In this document: positions 1-9,005 of the stretch, piece after piece
Position numbering within the stretch: position 1 is the stretch's first letter
Layout of the letters: the number at the start of each line of letters is the position of its first letter
NCBI RefSeq assembly: GCF_030848305.1
Contig: NZ_CP114598.1
Coordinates: forward strand, 1,116,001 to 1,180,000
Direction: 5' to 3'
DNA: 64,000 nucleotides
Origin: Akkermansia muciniphila
GTDB taxonomy: Bacteria; Verrucomicrobiota; Verrucomicrobiia; Verrucomicrobiales; Akkermansiaceae
Notes under the pieces: model-generated
Told to the model about the DNA's origin: nothing
The model's input: only the letters and a program-made list of their open reading frames with translations
Database searches by the model: none
Position numbers and translations under genes: made by a program

Positions 1-209
1 TGATGCCGGAGTATTCCTGACGGTTTGAATTTTCTGCCGTATTGCGGCCGTACTGCCGCCCTCTGTTTCCGTCGTTTCCGGGGAAGACTGCCTTTGCATT
101 TCTTTCCGGAAATAATTTCGCGCCTCCGGTTTCCCGTTTTTCAATAAATGGCGTTGCTGTTTTTTCTTGATGTGAATTTTCAATCCGGATAAAAAAGAAT
201 GCTTCCGCC

Positions 210-1286
210 ATGAGCGTATCCGTTTCCATCATTGTTCCCTGCTATAATGTTGCCGCCTATCTGGACCAGTGTATGGAAAGCCTGACCGGCCAGAGCATGG
301 AAGATATTGAGATCATTTGCGTCAATGACGGTTCTTCCGACCGTACGGCGGAGATATTGCGCGAATGGAGGAACAGGGACCGCCGCGTCCGGATAATTGA
401 CCAGAAAAACAGCGGCGTTTCCGCAGCGAGGAACAGCGGCATGGAAGCGGCCGCGGGGACGTATATCGGCTTTGTGGATCCGGACGACATGGTGGAACGG
501 AATATGTTCCAGCGCCAGTTTACTGCGGCCGCGGAGAAAGATGCGGATGTAGCGGTGTGCGGATACCATGAATTCTGCGACTGCGGGGACATGGATATGC
601 CTGAAAGCGGATGGTCGCCGTCAGCCGGATTTTTCCCGGAGGAAAAAGCGGAACGGTTCCGGCGGGGGACGCCCTGGAGCCGGTGCGCGGGAACGGTGTG
701 GAACAAGTTGATCCGCAGGGAACTGCTGGAAGCAAACGGCTTGCGTTTCGTTCCCGGATTGAGCCAGGGGGAGGATTTGTATTTCTGTTTGATGCTGTTG
801 ACTTTTGCTCCGCGGCTTTTGACCATTCCCGACCGGTTGTACCACTATCGGCGGGAACGCCCCGGCTCCTCCTCCTGTGGGCGGGATCCCCTCCTGGGGG
901 ATTTCCGCATGGATTTGATGGGCATGGAATCTCTGGCGCGTTTCTGGGGGCGGCGGGGGCTGCTTGATTCACCCGCCGTCTTCGGTCTGGTGGACTGTTG
1001 CATGGAATTGATGCGCAGGCATTTCATCGTGAAAGAGGGAGCTTTTTTCAGGGCGTCGCCAGAAGACCGGGAGGTTCTGCTTTCCGGCTGGAAAAAGTGG
1101 CTGGAGCTGGTGGGCGCGGAGAATGTCCTTCCCCGTCTGGACCGGTGGGACCGGGCTTTTTGCCGTCTTTTGTTGAATTACCCCTGCCGGAGCAATTTTT
1201 TCTCTGTCCTGCATTCCCGCCTGATGTCATCCCGTAAGGGGCGCCGGGGGGCTTACTACGCCCTGAAAAGGCGCCTAATGAAGTGA
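210..1286 (+). CDS. Family 2 glycosyltransferase
   Basis: A 358-residue GT-A fold transferase, probably adding a sugar to a cell-surface polysaccharide or glycolipid at the cytoplasmic face of the membrane. Seen: the GT2 N-terminus SIIVPCYNVAAYLDQC (about residues 6-21), the nucleotide-binding VNDGSSDRT (about 38-46) and a DxD-like metal site in FVDPDDMVE (about 90-98). There is no signal peptide or membrane segment. The start is the first Met before the conserved strand; no clear Shine-Dalgarno lies upstream. The C-terminal 200 residues are family-variable, so donor and acceptor cannot be told. It runs convergently to the DJ-1 gene and has no polysaccharide genes beside it in the window. Confidence 0.9.
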   Translation: MSVSVSIIVPCYNVAAYLDQCMESLTGQSMEDIEIICVNDGSSDRTAEILREWRNRDRRVRIIDQKNSGVSAARNSGMEAAAGTYIGFVDPDDMVERNMFQRQFTAAAEKDADVAVCGYHEFCDCGDMDMPESGWSPSAGFFPEEKAERFRRGTPWSRCAGTVWNKLIRRELLEANGLRFVPGLSQGEDLYFCLMLLTFAPRLLTIPDRLYHYRRERPGSSSCGRDPLLGDFRMDLMGMESLARFWGRRGLLDSPAVFGLVDCCMELMRRHFIVKEGAFFRASPEDREVLLSGWKKWLELVGAENVLPRLDRWDRAFCRLLLNYPCRSNFFSVLHSRLMSSRKGRRGAYYALKRRLMK

Positions 1287-1365
1287 AAAGGGGAAATTCT
1301 TCCTCCTTCCCCTGTTGTTCCGGCGCCGCATGGGGTTGCGAAAAGGCGGAATGCCTGCCGGCATT

Positions 1366-1929
1366 CTACAGGCCCGTGTAGCACATCTGCTCTTTGAGCT
1401 GGGCCACCTGAAGGTCTTCCCCCAGATATTCCCCAATGGAGTAGCCGAAAAGCATGGCGGCGCCGGGGCCGTTGGCGGTGAGCATGTTGCCGTCCAACAC
1501 CACATTTTCATCCTTCACGATGCGGGCGCCTGCTTCGTTGAGTTCCCGGTAAACGTCCTGGGCCGGGTAGGCCGTGACGTTCCTGTCCCTGACCAGGCCT
1601 GCTTTGGCCAGAACGATGGGGGCGGCGCAGATAGCGGCTACCAGCTTGCCCGCTTCATGCATTTTTTTGACCAGATGGATGACTTCCGGCGTGTCCCGGA
1701 GTACCCAGGAACCCGCGCCGCCGGGCAGGATCAGGGCGTCCAGCTTGTCAGCATGGAGTTTGTCCAGCATGGTGTCCGTGCTGACGGTTACTTCATGGGT
1801 GCTGACCACCTTGTCGGCCTGGACGCCGGCGAGCACTACGTCCATGTTCAGGCGCCGCAGAATGTCCAGCGGAGCCATGAGTTCGATTTCTTCAAATCCG
1901 GGGGCGGCAAGTATGGCGACTTTTTTCAT
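1366..1929 (-). CDS. DJ-1/PfpI (YajL-like) family protein
   Basis: A 187-residue class I glutamine-amidotransferase-like protein of the DJ-1/ThiJ/YajL group, cytoplasmic, linked in other bacteria to carbonyl/oxidative stress and disputed deglycase activity. Seen: N-terminal strand KKVAILAAPGFEEIE with the conserved acidic residue, and the nucleophile elbow AAICAAP holding the reactive Cys at about residue 102. The open frame runs 12 codons further upstream, but the Met at 1929 opens the conserved strand and is chosen. It lies 63 bp behind the E2-like gene on the same strand, so the two may be co-transcribed. Confidence 0.9.
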   Translation of the reverse strand: MKKVAILAAPGFEEIELMAPLDILRRLNMDVVLAGVQADKVVSTHEVTVSTDTMLDKLHADKLDALILPGGAGSWVLRDTPEVIHLVKKMHEAGKLVAAICAAPIVLAKAGLVRDRNVTAYPAQDVYRELNEAGARIVKDENVVLDGNMLTANGPGAAMLFGYSIGEYLGEDLQVAQLKEQMCYTGL

Positions 1930-1992
1930 GGTTGGTAAGACAGGAGGGGGAAGCGGAACGTTCAAGGAAAAGAGCAGAATATCCCGGTAGCC

Positions 1993-3033
1993 CTACAGGA
2001 GGAGGAGAACCGGGTTTTCCAGGAGGGTTTTGAATTCGGCGGCGATTTTGGAAGCCTTGCATTCCGGCAGAATGTTGGCGTTCACGTACAGGGTGACGGG
2101 CAGAATGAGCTTGGACACGGGCCGCCCCGCTTCAATGCCCGTTTTCGGCGTAGTGCCTCCTATGCTGATGATGCTGTGGGGCATTTCCGGAAGCGCGGCG
2201 CGCTGGGCTTCCACGTTCACGCCGCTGTCGCAAAGCAGGATATTGGGCGCGACGCTGCCTGCGGGGAGCGGCCCTGCCGCGGGGGCGGCCAGGCGTTCCA
2301 TGGCGATGTTGTAAATCGTCTTGCCGGAGGCGTTTTCAATGAAGACGTATTTTTCCCCCTTGTCCAGCACCATGAGCAGTTTCGTAACGGCGTCTCCGGC
2401 CAGCCATTCCGGCTCGCTGACGCATGCTTTCACCGCAGCGCGCACCACGTAGTCAAAGAGGCTGTAACGGCCGCCGATGAGCTTTTCGCACTGGACGGCG
2501 ATGGGCGTACTGATGGCGGCCAGGTAAGCCATGTTCGCCTCCAGGGAGTACAGGTAAAAGTTGTCTACGCGCGTGGCGTGGCGCGTGTCCCGGGGCGCCA
2601 GCGGGGTCTGCACCCGGCGGGCGGGGCCGTCTGCGGGGCGCAGGGCGGCCCGTACATCCGCAGCCATGATTTTGCCCCGGGGGCCGGTGCCGCGCAGCGT
2701 GGCGGGATTCAATCCGGCTTCCGCCGCCAGCCTGGCGGCCAGCGGGCTGCATGTTACGGGCGGGCACGGAGGGCAGCCGCAGGCGGCCGCTCCGAATTCC
2801 GACTGAAGCAGCGCAATAGGCGCTCCCACCGCGGCGGAACCTCCTTCCGGCACCAGGATTTCCGCCAGGGTGCCGTCCTCGCAGGCCTGGAGTTCCACAT
2901 GGGCCTTGTCCGTTTCAATGTCGGCCAGATGGTCGCCGACCTCTACGAAGTCCCCTGTTTTTTTGATCCATCTCAGGACGATGCCTTCGTGCATGGAGTC
3001 GGACAGGCGGGGCATTTCAATGGTAGTAGCCAT
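1993..3033 (-). CDS. Lipoyl-domain E2-like protein without catalytic motif
   Basis: A 346-residue relative of dihydrolipoamide acyltransferases (E2 of 2-oxoacid dehydrogenases). Seen: a full lipoyl domain (1-79) with the lipoylation Lys43 in IETDKAHVE; a peripheral-subunit-binding domain (about 94-128, ending GTGPRGKIMAADV); then a region aligning with the acyltransferase core (about 150-346). Catalytic E2s carry HxxxDG near the C-terminus just before the ending 'LLENP'. Here that place reads VTLYVNANILPECKASKIAA and then FKTLLENP, so His and Asp-Gly are gone. The domain order is normal and I see no frameshift. It may be a lipoyl carrier or a structural E2; acyltransferase activity is doubtful. 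No E1 or E3 gene is nearby. A strong stem-loop separates it from nagA. Confidence 0.8.
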   Translation of the reverse strand: MATTIEMPRLSDSMHEGIVLRWIKKTGDFVEVGDHLADIETDKAHVELQACEDGTLAEILVPEGGSAAVGAPIALLQSEFGAAACGCPPCPPVTCSPLAARLAAEAGLNPATLRGTGPRGKIMAADVRAALRPADGPARRVQTPLAPRDTRHATRVDNFYLYSLEANMAYLAAISTPIAVQCEKLIGGRYSLFDYVVRAAVKACVSEPEWLAGDAVTKLLMVLDKGEKYVFIENASGKTIYNIAMERLAAPAAGPLPAGSVAPNILLCDSGVNVEAQRAALPEMPHSIISIGGTTPKTGIEAGRPVSKLILPVTLYVNANILPECKASKIAAEFKTLLENPVLLLL

Positions 3034-3054
3034 GGAGGTGAATGTTGAAGTATG

Positions 3055-3107
3055 GTAAAAGGGGGGAAGGCGCGCCGGAAGGGGCGGGACGTCTCCTTCC
3101 GGCGCGC
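3055..3107 (-). terminator. Stem-loop downstream of nagA
   Basis: Perfect 13-bp arms (3070-3082 and 3095-3107) around a 12-nt loop just after the nagA stop, followed in the minus direction by a C-rich stretch and TTTT. Probably ends or reduces nagA transcription before the E2-like gene. Confidence 0.65.
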
Positions 3108-3117
3108 GGAAGCGCGG

Positions 3118-4266
3118 CTACGCGCTGTATTTTTCCACGCCGTCGATGAATACCTTGCAGGTATTGAAGTCATCGTCCAGCAGAACCATGTCCGCCGTGA
3201 AGCCGGGGGCGATTTTGCCCAGGCCTTCCAGGCCCAGGGACTGCGCCTGGTTCCAGGAAGTGGCTTTCACCAGGTCGCTGAGGGGTTTCCCGGTCAGGCG
3301 GTGCACGTTTTTCAGGCCGTGGGCGTACTTGAGGGTGCTGCCGGCCAGGGCGCCGGATTCCTGCAGGCGGGCCACGCCGTCCTTCACGATGATGGGCAGG
3401 CCGCCCAGGTCCCCGGGGCCGTCCGGCATCCAGGAGCAGGCCAGGGAGTCCGTAATCATCAGCATCTGGTCGGAATCCTTGTTCTTGAACACGGTTTTGA
3501 GCATGTCCGCGCAGAGGTGGATGGTGTCGCAGATGATTTCAATCTTGATTTCCCTGTCCAGAAGGCCGGAACCCACCAGGCCGATTTCACGGTGGTGCAG
3601 GGGAGACATCTGGTTGCAGTAGTGGGTCAGGTGCGCCAGTCCCGCGGACTTGGCCCTGTTGAAGTCCGCATGGGTGGCGGCGCTGTGCCCGGCGGAGCAG
3701 CGGATGCCGTTGGCCGTAGCTTTCTCAATGAATTCAATGGCTCCAGGCATTTCCGGCGCCAGGGAGACCAGCAGCACCCTGGCAATGGAGTTCAGGTTGG
3801 CCACTTCATCATAGTCCGGCTGGCGGACAAAGGCGGGGTTCTGCGCGCCGCAGCATTTGGGGTTGATGAACGGCCCTTCCAGGTGGACGCCGGGCGTTTT
3901 GGCGAATTCCTGGTTCTTCATGTATTCCGCCACGGAGGCGCACACGTCTTCCAGCACCTTGGGAGACAGGGTGAGAGTGGTCGGCAGCCAGGAAGTGACG
4001 CCTTCCTTCATTTTGCATTCCGCAATGGTGCGGAGGCTTTCCAGCTTGGCGTCGCAGGTGTCGCAGCCGCCGGCGCCGTGGCTGTGGATGTCAATGAAGC
4101 CGGGCAGGAGCATGCGGCCTTCCGCATCCACGACCTTGTCTGCGGCGGGAAGTTCGCTCCCGGCGGGATAGACGGCGGTAATGGTTTTGCCTTCCATTTC
4201 CACGGCAGCCCCGGGCATATCAATGCCGGGGGAGATGATGCGTGCGTTTTTAATGAGTGTTTTCAT
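3118..4266 (-). CDS. nagA: N-acetylglucosamine-6-phosphate deacetylase
   Basis: A 382-residue amidohydrolase that removes acetate from GlcNAc-6-phosphate, giving glucosamine-6-phosphate, in amino-sugar catabolism and cell-wall recycling; apt for a mucin user. Seen: LLPGFIDIHSHGAGG (metal-binding HxH), HLEGPFINPKCCGAQNP with the conserved Glu, the later metal-site His residues in AGHSAATH and THYCNQMSPLHHR, and MITDSL with the catalytic Asp. The frame is open 39 codons upstream, but the Met at 4266 starts the typical MKTLIKNARI strand. It follows the cyclophilin gene by 86 bp on the same strand. nagB is not in the window. Confidence 0.95.
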   Translation of the reverse strand: MKTLIKNARIISPGIDMPGAAVEMEGKTITAVYPAGSELPAADKVVDAEGRMLLPGFIDIHSHGAGGCDTCDAKLESLRTIAECKMKEGVTSWLPTTLTLSPKVLEDVCASVAEYMKNQEFAKTPGVHLEGPFINPKCCGAQNPAFVRQPDYDEVANLNSIARVLLVSLAPEMPGAIEFIEKATANGIRCSAGHSAATHADFNRAKSAGLAHLTHYCNQMSPLHHREIGLVGSGLLDREIKIEIICDTIHLCADMLKTVFKNKDSDQMLMITDSLACSWMPDGPGDLGGLPIIVKDGVARLQESGALAGSTLKYAHGLKNVHRLTGKPLSDLVKATSWNQAQSLGLEGLGKIAPGFTADMVLLDDDFNTCKVFIDGVEKYSA

Positions 4267-4352
4267 AACAATGAATGGTTGTTGGATGGATGTTGATCGT
4301 CGTTTTTCTTCGTTTGGCCGCGTTTTCCCGTCTGGCCTCTGCCGCTTCCCGG

Positions 4353-4946
4353 TTATCTGGCGGCGTCCAGGGCCTTGTTCCACCGGGCTACGCGGGAGGC
4401 TTCCGCTTTCAGCACGGCGGCCGCGGCGTTTTTGTCCAGAATGCGGATGTCCTTGATTTTATCCCCCCGGACGATGGAGTTGACGACGGACTGCCCTTTC
4501 AGCACCTTCCCGAAGACCGTGTGGTGGCCATCCAGATGAGGCGTGGCCACATGGGTGATGAAGAATTGGGAACCGTTGGTGCCGGGGCCCGCGTTCGCCA
4601 TGGAAAGCACGCCGGGGCCGTCATGCCTGAGATCCGGGGAAAATTCGTCTTCAAAACTGTAGCCGGGGCCTCCCATGCCCGTGCCGGTGGGGTCGCCGCC
4701 CTGGATCATGAAATCCGGAATCACGCGGTGGAAGGTAATTCCCTTGTAGTAGCCCCTGTTGGCGAGGTTCAGGAAGTTGGCTACGGTGACGGGCGCCTTG
4801 GAAGGGTAAAGGGCCAGTTCAATGTCCCCCTTGGTAGTGGAGATGACGACATGGACGTCCTTGAGGCCGGCGGCGGATTCCGCGGAGGCGCTGAAGCACG
4901 CCAGGGCGCACAGGGAACACAGCAGAAGGGTGAGATATTTTTTCAT
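4353..4946 (-). CDS. Exported cyclophilin-type peptidyl-prolyl isomerase
   Basis: A 197-residue prolyl cis-trans isomerase. Seen: a cleavable signal peptide [22 protein letters not shown], then the cyclophilin core with [19 protein letters not shown] (active-site Arg, Phe, Gln), GSQFFITH and [14 protein letters not shown]. The usual Trp of the cyclosporin site is His in LDGHHTVF, as in many bacterial cyclophilins. A C-terminal tail of about 30 residues follows the fold. Likely a periplasmic folding helper. The longer upstream frame is ignored because the signal peptide defines the start. It may be read through into nagA. Confidence 0.93.
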   Translation of the reverse strand: MKKYLTLLLCSLCALACFSASAESAAGLKDVHVVISTTKGDIELALYPSKAPVTVANFLNLANRGYYKGITFHRVIPDFMIQGGDPTGTGMGGPGYSFEDEFSPDLRHDGPGVLSMANAGPGTNGSQFFITHVATPHLDGHHTVFGKVLKGQSVVNSIVRGDKIKDIRILDKNAAAAVLKAEASRVARWNKALDAAR

Positions 4947-5101
4947 GGCTTCTTGTTTCCCCCCTATCTTGCCCGAATAGAAGCAGGGTTGCAAGTAAAT
5001 CGCGCGCCCTGACGGGAGAATGGCGCTGGACGCGTCAATGAGGGAAGGTTGTTCCCTGAAGAAGAGATTGTTAAGGTGTGCGTCCGGTTGCCGGCCCGGC
5101 A

Positions 5102-6376
5102 CTACCTTGAGCCGGAATACGCGCGGGAAAAACGGAAGACCGCCCACGCCATGAAGAGGCTGAGGATTCCCATGACGACGAATTGCCAGGAAGGGGGGAT
5201 GACCAGCATCATGGCGTATTGGAACCCGACGGCCAGCAAACCGAGCGCGCAGTCCACCAGGTTGCCGGCGGCGATCATGTCCCCGCGCTTGTCATTGTCC
5301 GCCCGGTCCTGGAAAAAGGCGTTCAGGGGCACCAGGAACAGGGCCGCGCAGCTCGCCGCCATCAGCACGCCACCCGCCACGGAAACGTTCATTCGGATGC
5401 GGCGTCGGCAGATCACGGAAGCGAGGATGCCGCCCAGCACCGTTCCCCCGCTCATCCAGGCCATCAGCACGGCTCCTACGGAGCTGAAGTCGTCCCCGCC
5501 GCCGGAGATTTCCTTCGCCATCTGGATAGTCATCAGCATGACCGTGCCGCCGAAGAACCAGAAATAGCCGATGCCCATTTCGCTGACGCGCAGGTTGCGG
5601 TTGTTCCACAGCTTGCCCAGCTGGTGGAAGTGCTCGTAAAACAGGGACCAGGAGAAGGGCCGGAAGCCTTCGGGAGCATACCGGGGCAGATAGAAGCTGG
5701 AGATGGCCACCGGAACGGCCAGGAGCAGAAACACCAGGCATGGGAAAGAGGCGGCATACCAGCCGTCATTGATACCGGAGGGTTTCAGCCATGCGTCAAA
5801 CCATGGGAAGAAGCCCTCCCCCAGCCAGCGGTGCCAGATGGTATCCGTGGAAGGCTCCAGCAGGTAGCGGAACCAGATGAAGACGCCAATCTGGCCGATG
5901 AGCAGGCTGAGGATGGAAGCCATTTCCACGATGCCGCTGGCGAACCCCATGCGGGAGGTTCCCACGATGTCCTTGACGATTCCTTTCTTGGCCGGGCTGA
6001 AGACGGTGGCCTGCACGGCAAAGACGCAGAACCACAGGATGGCCCCGTTCAGGTTGTGGACGCGCAGGCTCCAGTACATGCCCGCCAGAACGCATATCTG
6101 GAGCAGGGCCATGGACTGGATGATGCGCGCCTTGCAGAAACGGTCCGAAAGCCAGCCGACGAAGGGGGAGAACAGGATGAAGGGCAGCACGATGATGGCC
6201 CCCAGCGGATATTCCAGGTCCCCCTCTGAGCCGTACAGCCAGACGCCCAGGGGAATCAGCAGAAATTGCGCCCCTTTTTCATTGAAGGAGTTCTGCGCCT
6301 GAATCAGCACGAGCCGCCAGAAAGCTCCCCATGGAACTTCGCGGGCGTGTCCTGGCGTATGGGCGCTGGAATTCAT
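5102..6376 (-). CDS. MFS transporter (LplT/AmpG-like)
   Basis: A 424-residue multi-pass membrane protein of the major facilitator superfamily. Seen: about ten to twelve hydrophobic segments, N-terminal [20 protein letters not shown] resembling the first helix of LplT-type lysophospholipid flippases, and the loop [12 protein letters not shown], which matches the MFS loop 2-3 signature (GxLSDRxGRR). The substrate cannot be read from the sequence. The start lies 4 bp after the cstA stop, so it is almost certainly the second gene of a cstA operon. Confidence 0.85.
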   Translation of the reverse strand: MNSSAHTPGHAREVPWGAFWRLVLIQAQNSFNEKGAQFLLIPLGVWLYGSEGDLEYPLGAIIVLPFILFSPFVGWLSDRFCKARIIQSMALLQICVLAGMYWSLRVHNLNGAILWFCVFAVQATVFSPAKKGIVKDIVGTSRMGFASGIVEMASILSLLIGQIGVFIWFRYLLEPSTDTIWHRWLGEGFFPWFDAWLKPSGINDGWYAASFPCLVFLLLAVPVAISSFYLPRYAPEGFRPFSWSLFYEHFHQLGKLWNNRNLRVSEMGIGYFWFFGGTVMLMTIQMAKEISGGGDDFSSVGAVLMAWMSGGTVLGGILASVICRRRIRMNVSVAGGVLMAASCAALFLVPLNAFFQDRADNDKRGDMIAAGNLVDCALGLLAVGFQYAMMLVIPPSWQFVVMGILSLFMAWAVFRFSRAYSGSR

Positions 6377-6380
6377 GAAG

Positions 6381-7853
6381 TTACAGGCTGGGCTCCTCCG
6401 CTTTTTCCAGACCGGAGCCGCGGAACAGGCACAGCACGCCGATGACGGCTGTCAGCAGGGCGCTGGAAACCAGGGAGGCTTCTTCACTGAACCCGCACAT
6501 TTCCGGGCTGGAGAACAGATATTGGAATACCACTAGGCTCAGGAAGGCGGCGGGAGCCGCCGCCGGCCAGAAGCAGCGGTTTTTGCTGCGCAGGTAAATG
6601 GAGACGGCCCAGAGCGTAGCGGAGGCCAGAAGCTGGTTGGCCCAGCCGAAGTACTGCCAGATGATGGCGTAGTCCATGCTGCTGACGGCGATGGCTGCGG
6701 CGAAGAGCGGTATGGCGATCATCAGGCGGCGGCTCAGCTGTTCCTGGCTCAGCTTGAAGCAGTCCGCAATCATCAGGCGCGTGACCCGCAGGGCGCCGTC
6801 CCCCGTGCTGATGGGGAGGATAACCACGCCGATCATGACCAGGATGGAACCGATGCTTCCCATCCAGGATTCGGAAATCGTCTGGATGGCCAGAGCCGGA
6901 GCCTTTCCGTTGGCGGTAGCCGCTCCCAGGGCTTCCGGAGAGCCGTAGAAGGTCAGCGCGGCAGCGGCCCATATGAAGGCGATGATGCCTTCCGTAATCA
7001 TCGCCCCGCCAAAGACGGGCAGCCCTTCCCGTTCCGTTTTCAGGCACCGCGCCATCAGCGGGGACTGTGTGGCATGGAATCCGCTCACGGCTCCGCAGGC
7101 GATGGTGATGAACATCACGGGGAAAAGCGGGAAATCCGTCGGATGGCGGTTATGGAAAAAGTCCGTATCCGGAAGCACTTCCATGCGGGGGAGATGCATC
7201 CAGGCCGGCAGGGAATCCGCAAAGGGCATCAGAAGCATCACGCCCAGAATACCCATGACCATGATGATCAGGGCGACGGAAAAAAGAGGATAGACCTTTC
7301 CCATAATAGCCTGGATGGGAAGAATGGTCGCCAGAAAATAGTAGCCGAAGATAATCCACACCCATGCCGAAACGTTCCAGCCCGTCATGGGGGACAGGAT
7401 GGCGGCGGGCCCCACGGCGAAGACGACGCCCACCAGCACGCTGAACACGATGCAGACGGCGCGGCTGATCCACTGGGCCTGCCCGCCCAGGTAGCGCCCC
7501 AGGATTTCCGGCAGGTTTTCCCCTTTGTGCCGCAGGGAGATCATGCCGGAAAAGTAGTCGTGCGCCATTCCGCCCAGAATGCAGCCGAAAACGATCCACA
7601 GGAGCGCGGCCGGGCCATACAGCACGCCCATGACGGCGCCGAAAATGGGCCCCAGCCCTGCAATGTTCAGCAGCTGGATGAGAAAAACGCGCCAGCGCGG
7701 CATGACCACATAATCCACGCCGTCCGTACAGGCCACGGCGGGAGTCTGCCGGGAGGCGTCCGGCCGGAAAATCCTTTCCAGCACCCGTCCGTAAGTGAAA
7801 TAACCGGCCGCCAGGGCCAATATCCCCAGAATGAAATAGCAGTAACCGTTCAT
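6381..7853 (-). CDS. cstA: Carbon starvation protein A family transporter
   Basis: A 490-residue polytopic membrane protein of the CstA/BtsT family, which takes up peptides or pyruvate in characterised members. Seen: the N-terminal CstA block with VDYVVMPRWRVFLIQLLNIAG and GPIFGAVMGVLYGPAALLWI, then MAHDYFSGMISLRHKGENLPE, which is diagnostic. At 490 residues it is the short form, lacking the long C-terminal extension of E. coli CstA (about 700). First gene of a two-gene operon with the MFS carrier. Its upstream region is shared, divergently, with a PEP-CTERM gene. Confidence 0.9.
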   Translation of the reverse strand: MNGYCYFILGILALAAGYFTYGRVLERIFRPDASRQTPAVACTDGVDYVVMPRWRVFLIQLLNIAGLGPIFGAVMGVLYGPAALLWIVFGCILGGMAHDYFSGMISLRHKGENLPEILGRYLGGQAQWISRAVCIVFSVLVGVVFAVGPAAILSPMTGWNVSAWVWIIFGYYFLATILPIQAIMGKVYPLFSVALIIMVMGILGVMLLMPFADSLPAWMHLPRMEVLPDTDFFHNRHPTDFPLFPVMFITIACGAVSGFHATQSPLMARCLKTEREGLPVFGGAMITEGIIAFIWAAAALTFYGSPEALGAATANGKAPALAIQTISESWMGSIGSILVMIGVVILPISTGDGALRVTRLMIADCFKLSQEQLSRRLMIAIPLFAAAIAVSSMDYAIIWQYFGWANQLLASATLWAVSIYLRSKNRCFWPAAAPAAFLSLVVFQYLFSSPEMCGFSEEASLVSSALLTAVIGVLCLFRGSGLEKAEEPSL

Positions 7854-8181
7854 GTTGGAAAAAAACCGGCCGCCTCATGGGCTGCCGTCCGTTCACGGAA
7901 CTTAACTTTTCTCCCTCCCTCTGGCAAGCCGTTAGTGAAAAAGAGGAAAAGGAGGGGCGGATTCCCAATCCGAAGTCAACACTAAATAATAGAAATGAGA
8001 TGTTTATGCAGATAAACGAACAGGGCCATCTTGAAATTGCAAGTTTCCCTGTTGGAGATTTTAAACTATCGTAAAATTCATAATTCCAATTTTTTGCGCA
8101 TGAAAAACAGACCTGGATTTATTTTTCGGATTGGGAATCCGCTAAAAAATTGGCCCCGCTCAACCTTTCCCATTTCCATTT
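7854..8181. other. Divergent intergenic region cstA / PEP-CTERM gene
   Basis: 328 bp without a convincing gene. AT-rich compared with its flanks. It holds the inverted 15-bp pair described separately and presumably the promoters of cstA (leftward) and of the PEP-CTERM gene (rightward). No clear -35/-10 pair was assigned. Confidence 0.6.
7958..8141. repeat. Inverted 15-bp pair upstream of PEP-CTERM gene
   Basis: CGGATTCCCAATCCG at 7958-7972 and its exact reverse complement CGGATTGGGAATCCG at 8127-8141, starts 169 bp apart. Each copy is itself near-palindromic (GGATT/AATCC around three bases). The proximal copy ends 40 bp before the PEP-CTERM start at 8182. A matching pair with a slightly different sequence sits upstream of the second PEP-CTERM gene (53920-54104). 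Confidence 0.75.
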
Positions 8182-8940
8182 ATGAAGAAAACATTGATAA
8201 TCATTGCATCTCTGGTTCTTGGCGCGGCGGCTTCCCAGGCCGCGGTACTGTGTACCACTACGTTTAACCGGACCGGCACTTCCCTGGATACCGTCACGGT
8301 GAGCACGGTTTCCGATGCGGGACTTACCACCTCCACCTCGATTAGTTCCGAGAATTTCAGCAAGAGCACTACGGGCAATGACCTGCTGGCTTCAGGCTCC
8401 ATTCCCGCCTCCGTATTCTCCCCCAATGCCAATGTGGGTAATAACCAGAATAATACGTGGAGCGTGTCTTTCACGTTTACCAACACCGGTTCCCAGGATA
8501 TGCTGATTTCTTCCATTGATCTTTCCATGATAGGGTTCACTGGAGCGGGCGACGCGCAGAATGCCGGGGGCGGTGTGGCCAATAACGGTTATGTTGGAGG
8601 AGCCGACGGCAATTTGAACAAACCTGTCAATATCACCCTCGGCATGGACGGGCAGGAAAGTCAGACGCTGGCCTATAATGGCGCCACCAGTACAAATACA
8701 TCCGTGGGATCCTGGGATGGCGTTCGTACGGGAAACTATGAATATAGCGATGTTGTGTTGAAAGCCGGGGAGTCCATGACGTTAACGGTCACGGCTTCCA
8801 AAAACGAGGCCTACGGCAGCGGCTGCTTTATTGGGCTTACGGGAATCCAGGTGAATGGGGAAGTGGTTCCGGAACCTGCTGCAGCTTCCCTCAGTCTTCT
8901 GGGGCTGGCCGCGTTGATGATGCGCCGCCGCAGAGTTTGA
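8182..8940 (+). CDS. PEP-CTERM sorting domain protein
   Basis: A 252-residue exported protein. Seen: signal peptide MKKTLIIIASLVLGAAASQA, a Thr/Ser/Asn/Gly-rich body without Cys clusters, and the C-terminal sorting signal VPEPAAASLSLLGLAALMMR followed by RRRV. By family knowledge the signal is recognised by an exosortase (EpsH/XrtA type), which cleaves at PEP and anchors or releases the protein at the surface, often linked to exopolysaccharide. The body has no recognisable enzyme motif and may be adhesive or structural. No exosortase gene is in the window. Confidence 0.92.
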   Translation: MKKTLIIIASLVLGAAASQAAVLCTTTFNRTGTSLDTVTVSTVSDAGLTTSTSISSENFSKSTTGNDLLASGSIPASVFSPNANVGNNQNNTWSVSFTFTNTGSQDMLISSIDLSMIGFTGAGDAQNAGGGVANNGYVGGADGNLNKPVNITLGMDGQESQTLAYNGATSTNTSVGSWDGVRTGNYEYSDVVLKAGESMTLTVTASKNEAYGSGCFIGLTGIQVNGEVVPEPAAASLSLLGLAALMMRRRRV

Positions 8941-8965
8941 GGTTCCTGCTTCTGATGTATTTGAA

Positions 8966-9005
8966 CAGGCCGCCCGTTTTTTGAAACTGGCGGCTTGTTT
9001 GTTTT
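8966..9005 (+). terminator. Intrinsic terminator of PEP-CTERM gene
   Basis: Arms CAGGCCGCC (8966-8974) and GGCGGCTTG (8989-8997) with one G-U pair, then TTGTTTGTTTT. It lies 25 bp after the stop codon. Confidence 0.7.

Noticed and set aside
1-209. Possible gene end at the left edge
   Set aside because: No frame on either strand shows a recognisable protein; 209 bp are too few to decide.
7958-8141. Interpretation of the inverted pair as a MITE-like mobile element
   Set aside because: The internal sequence is unrelated to the second locus and no flanking direct duplication is visible; kept only as an alternative.
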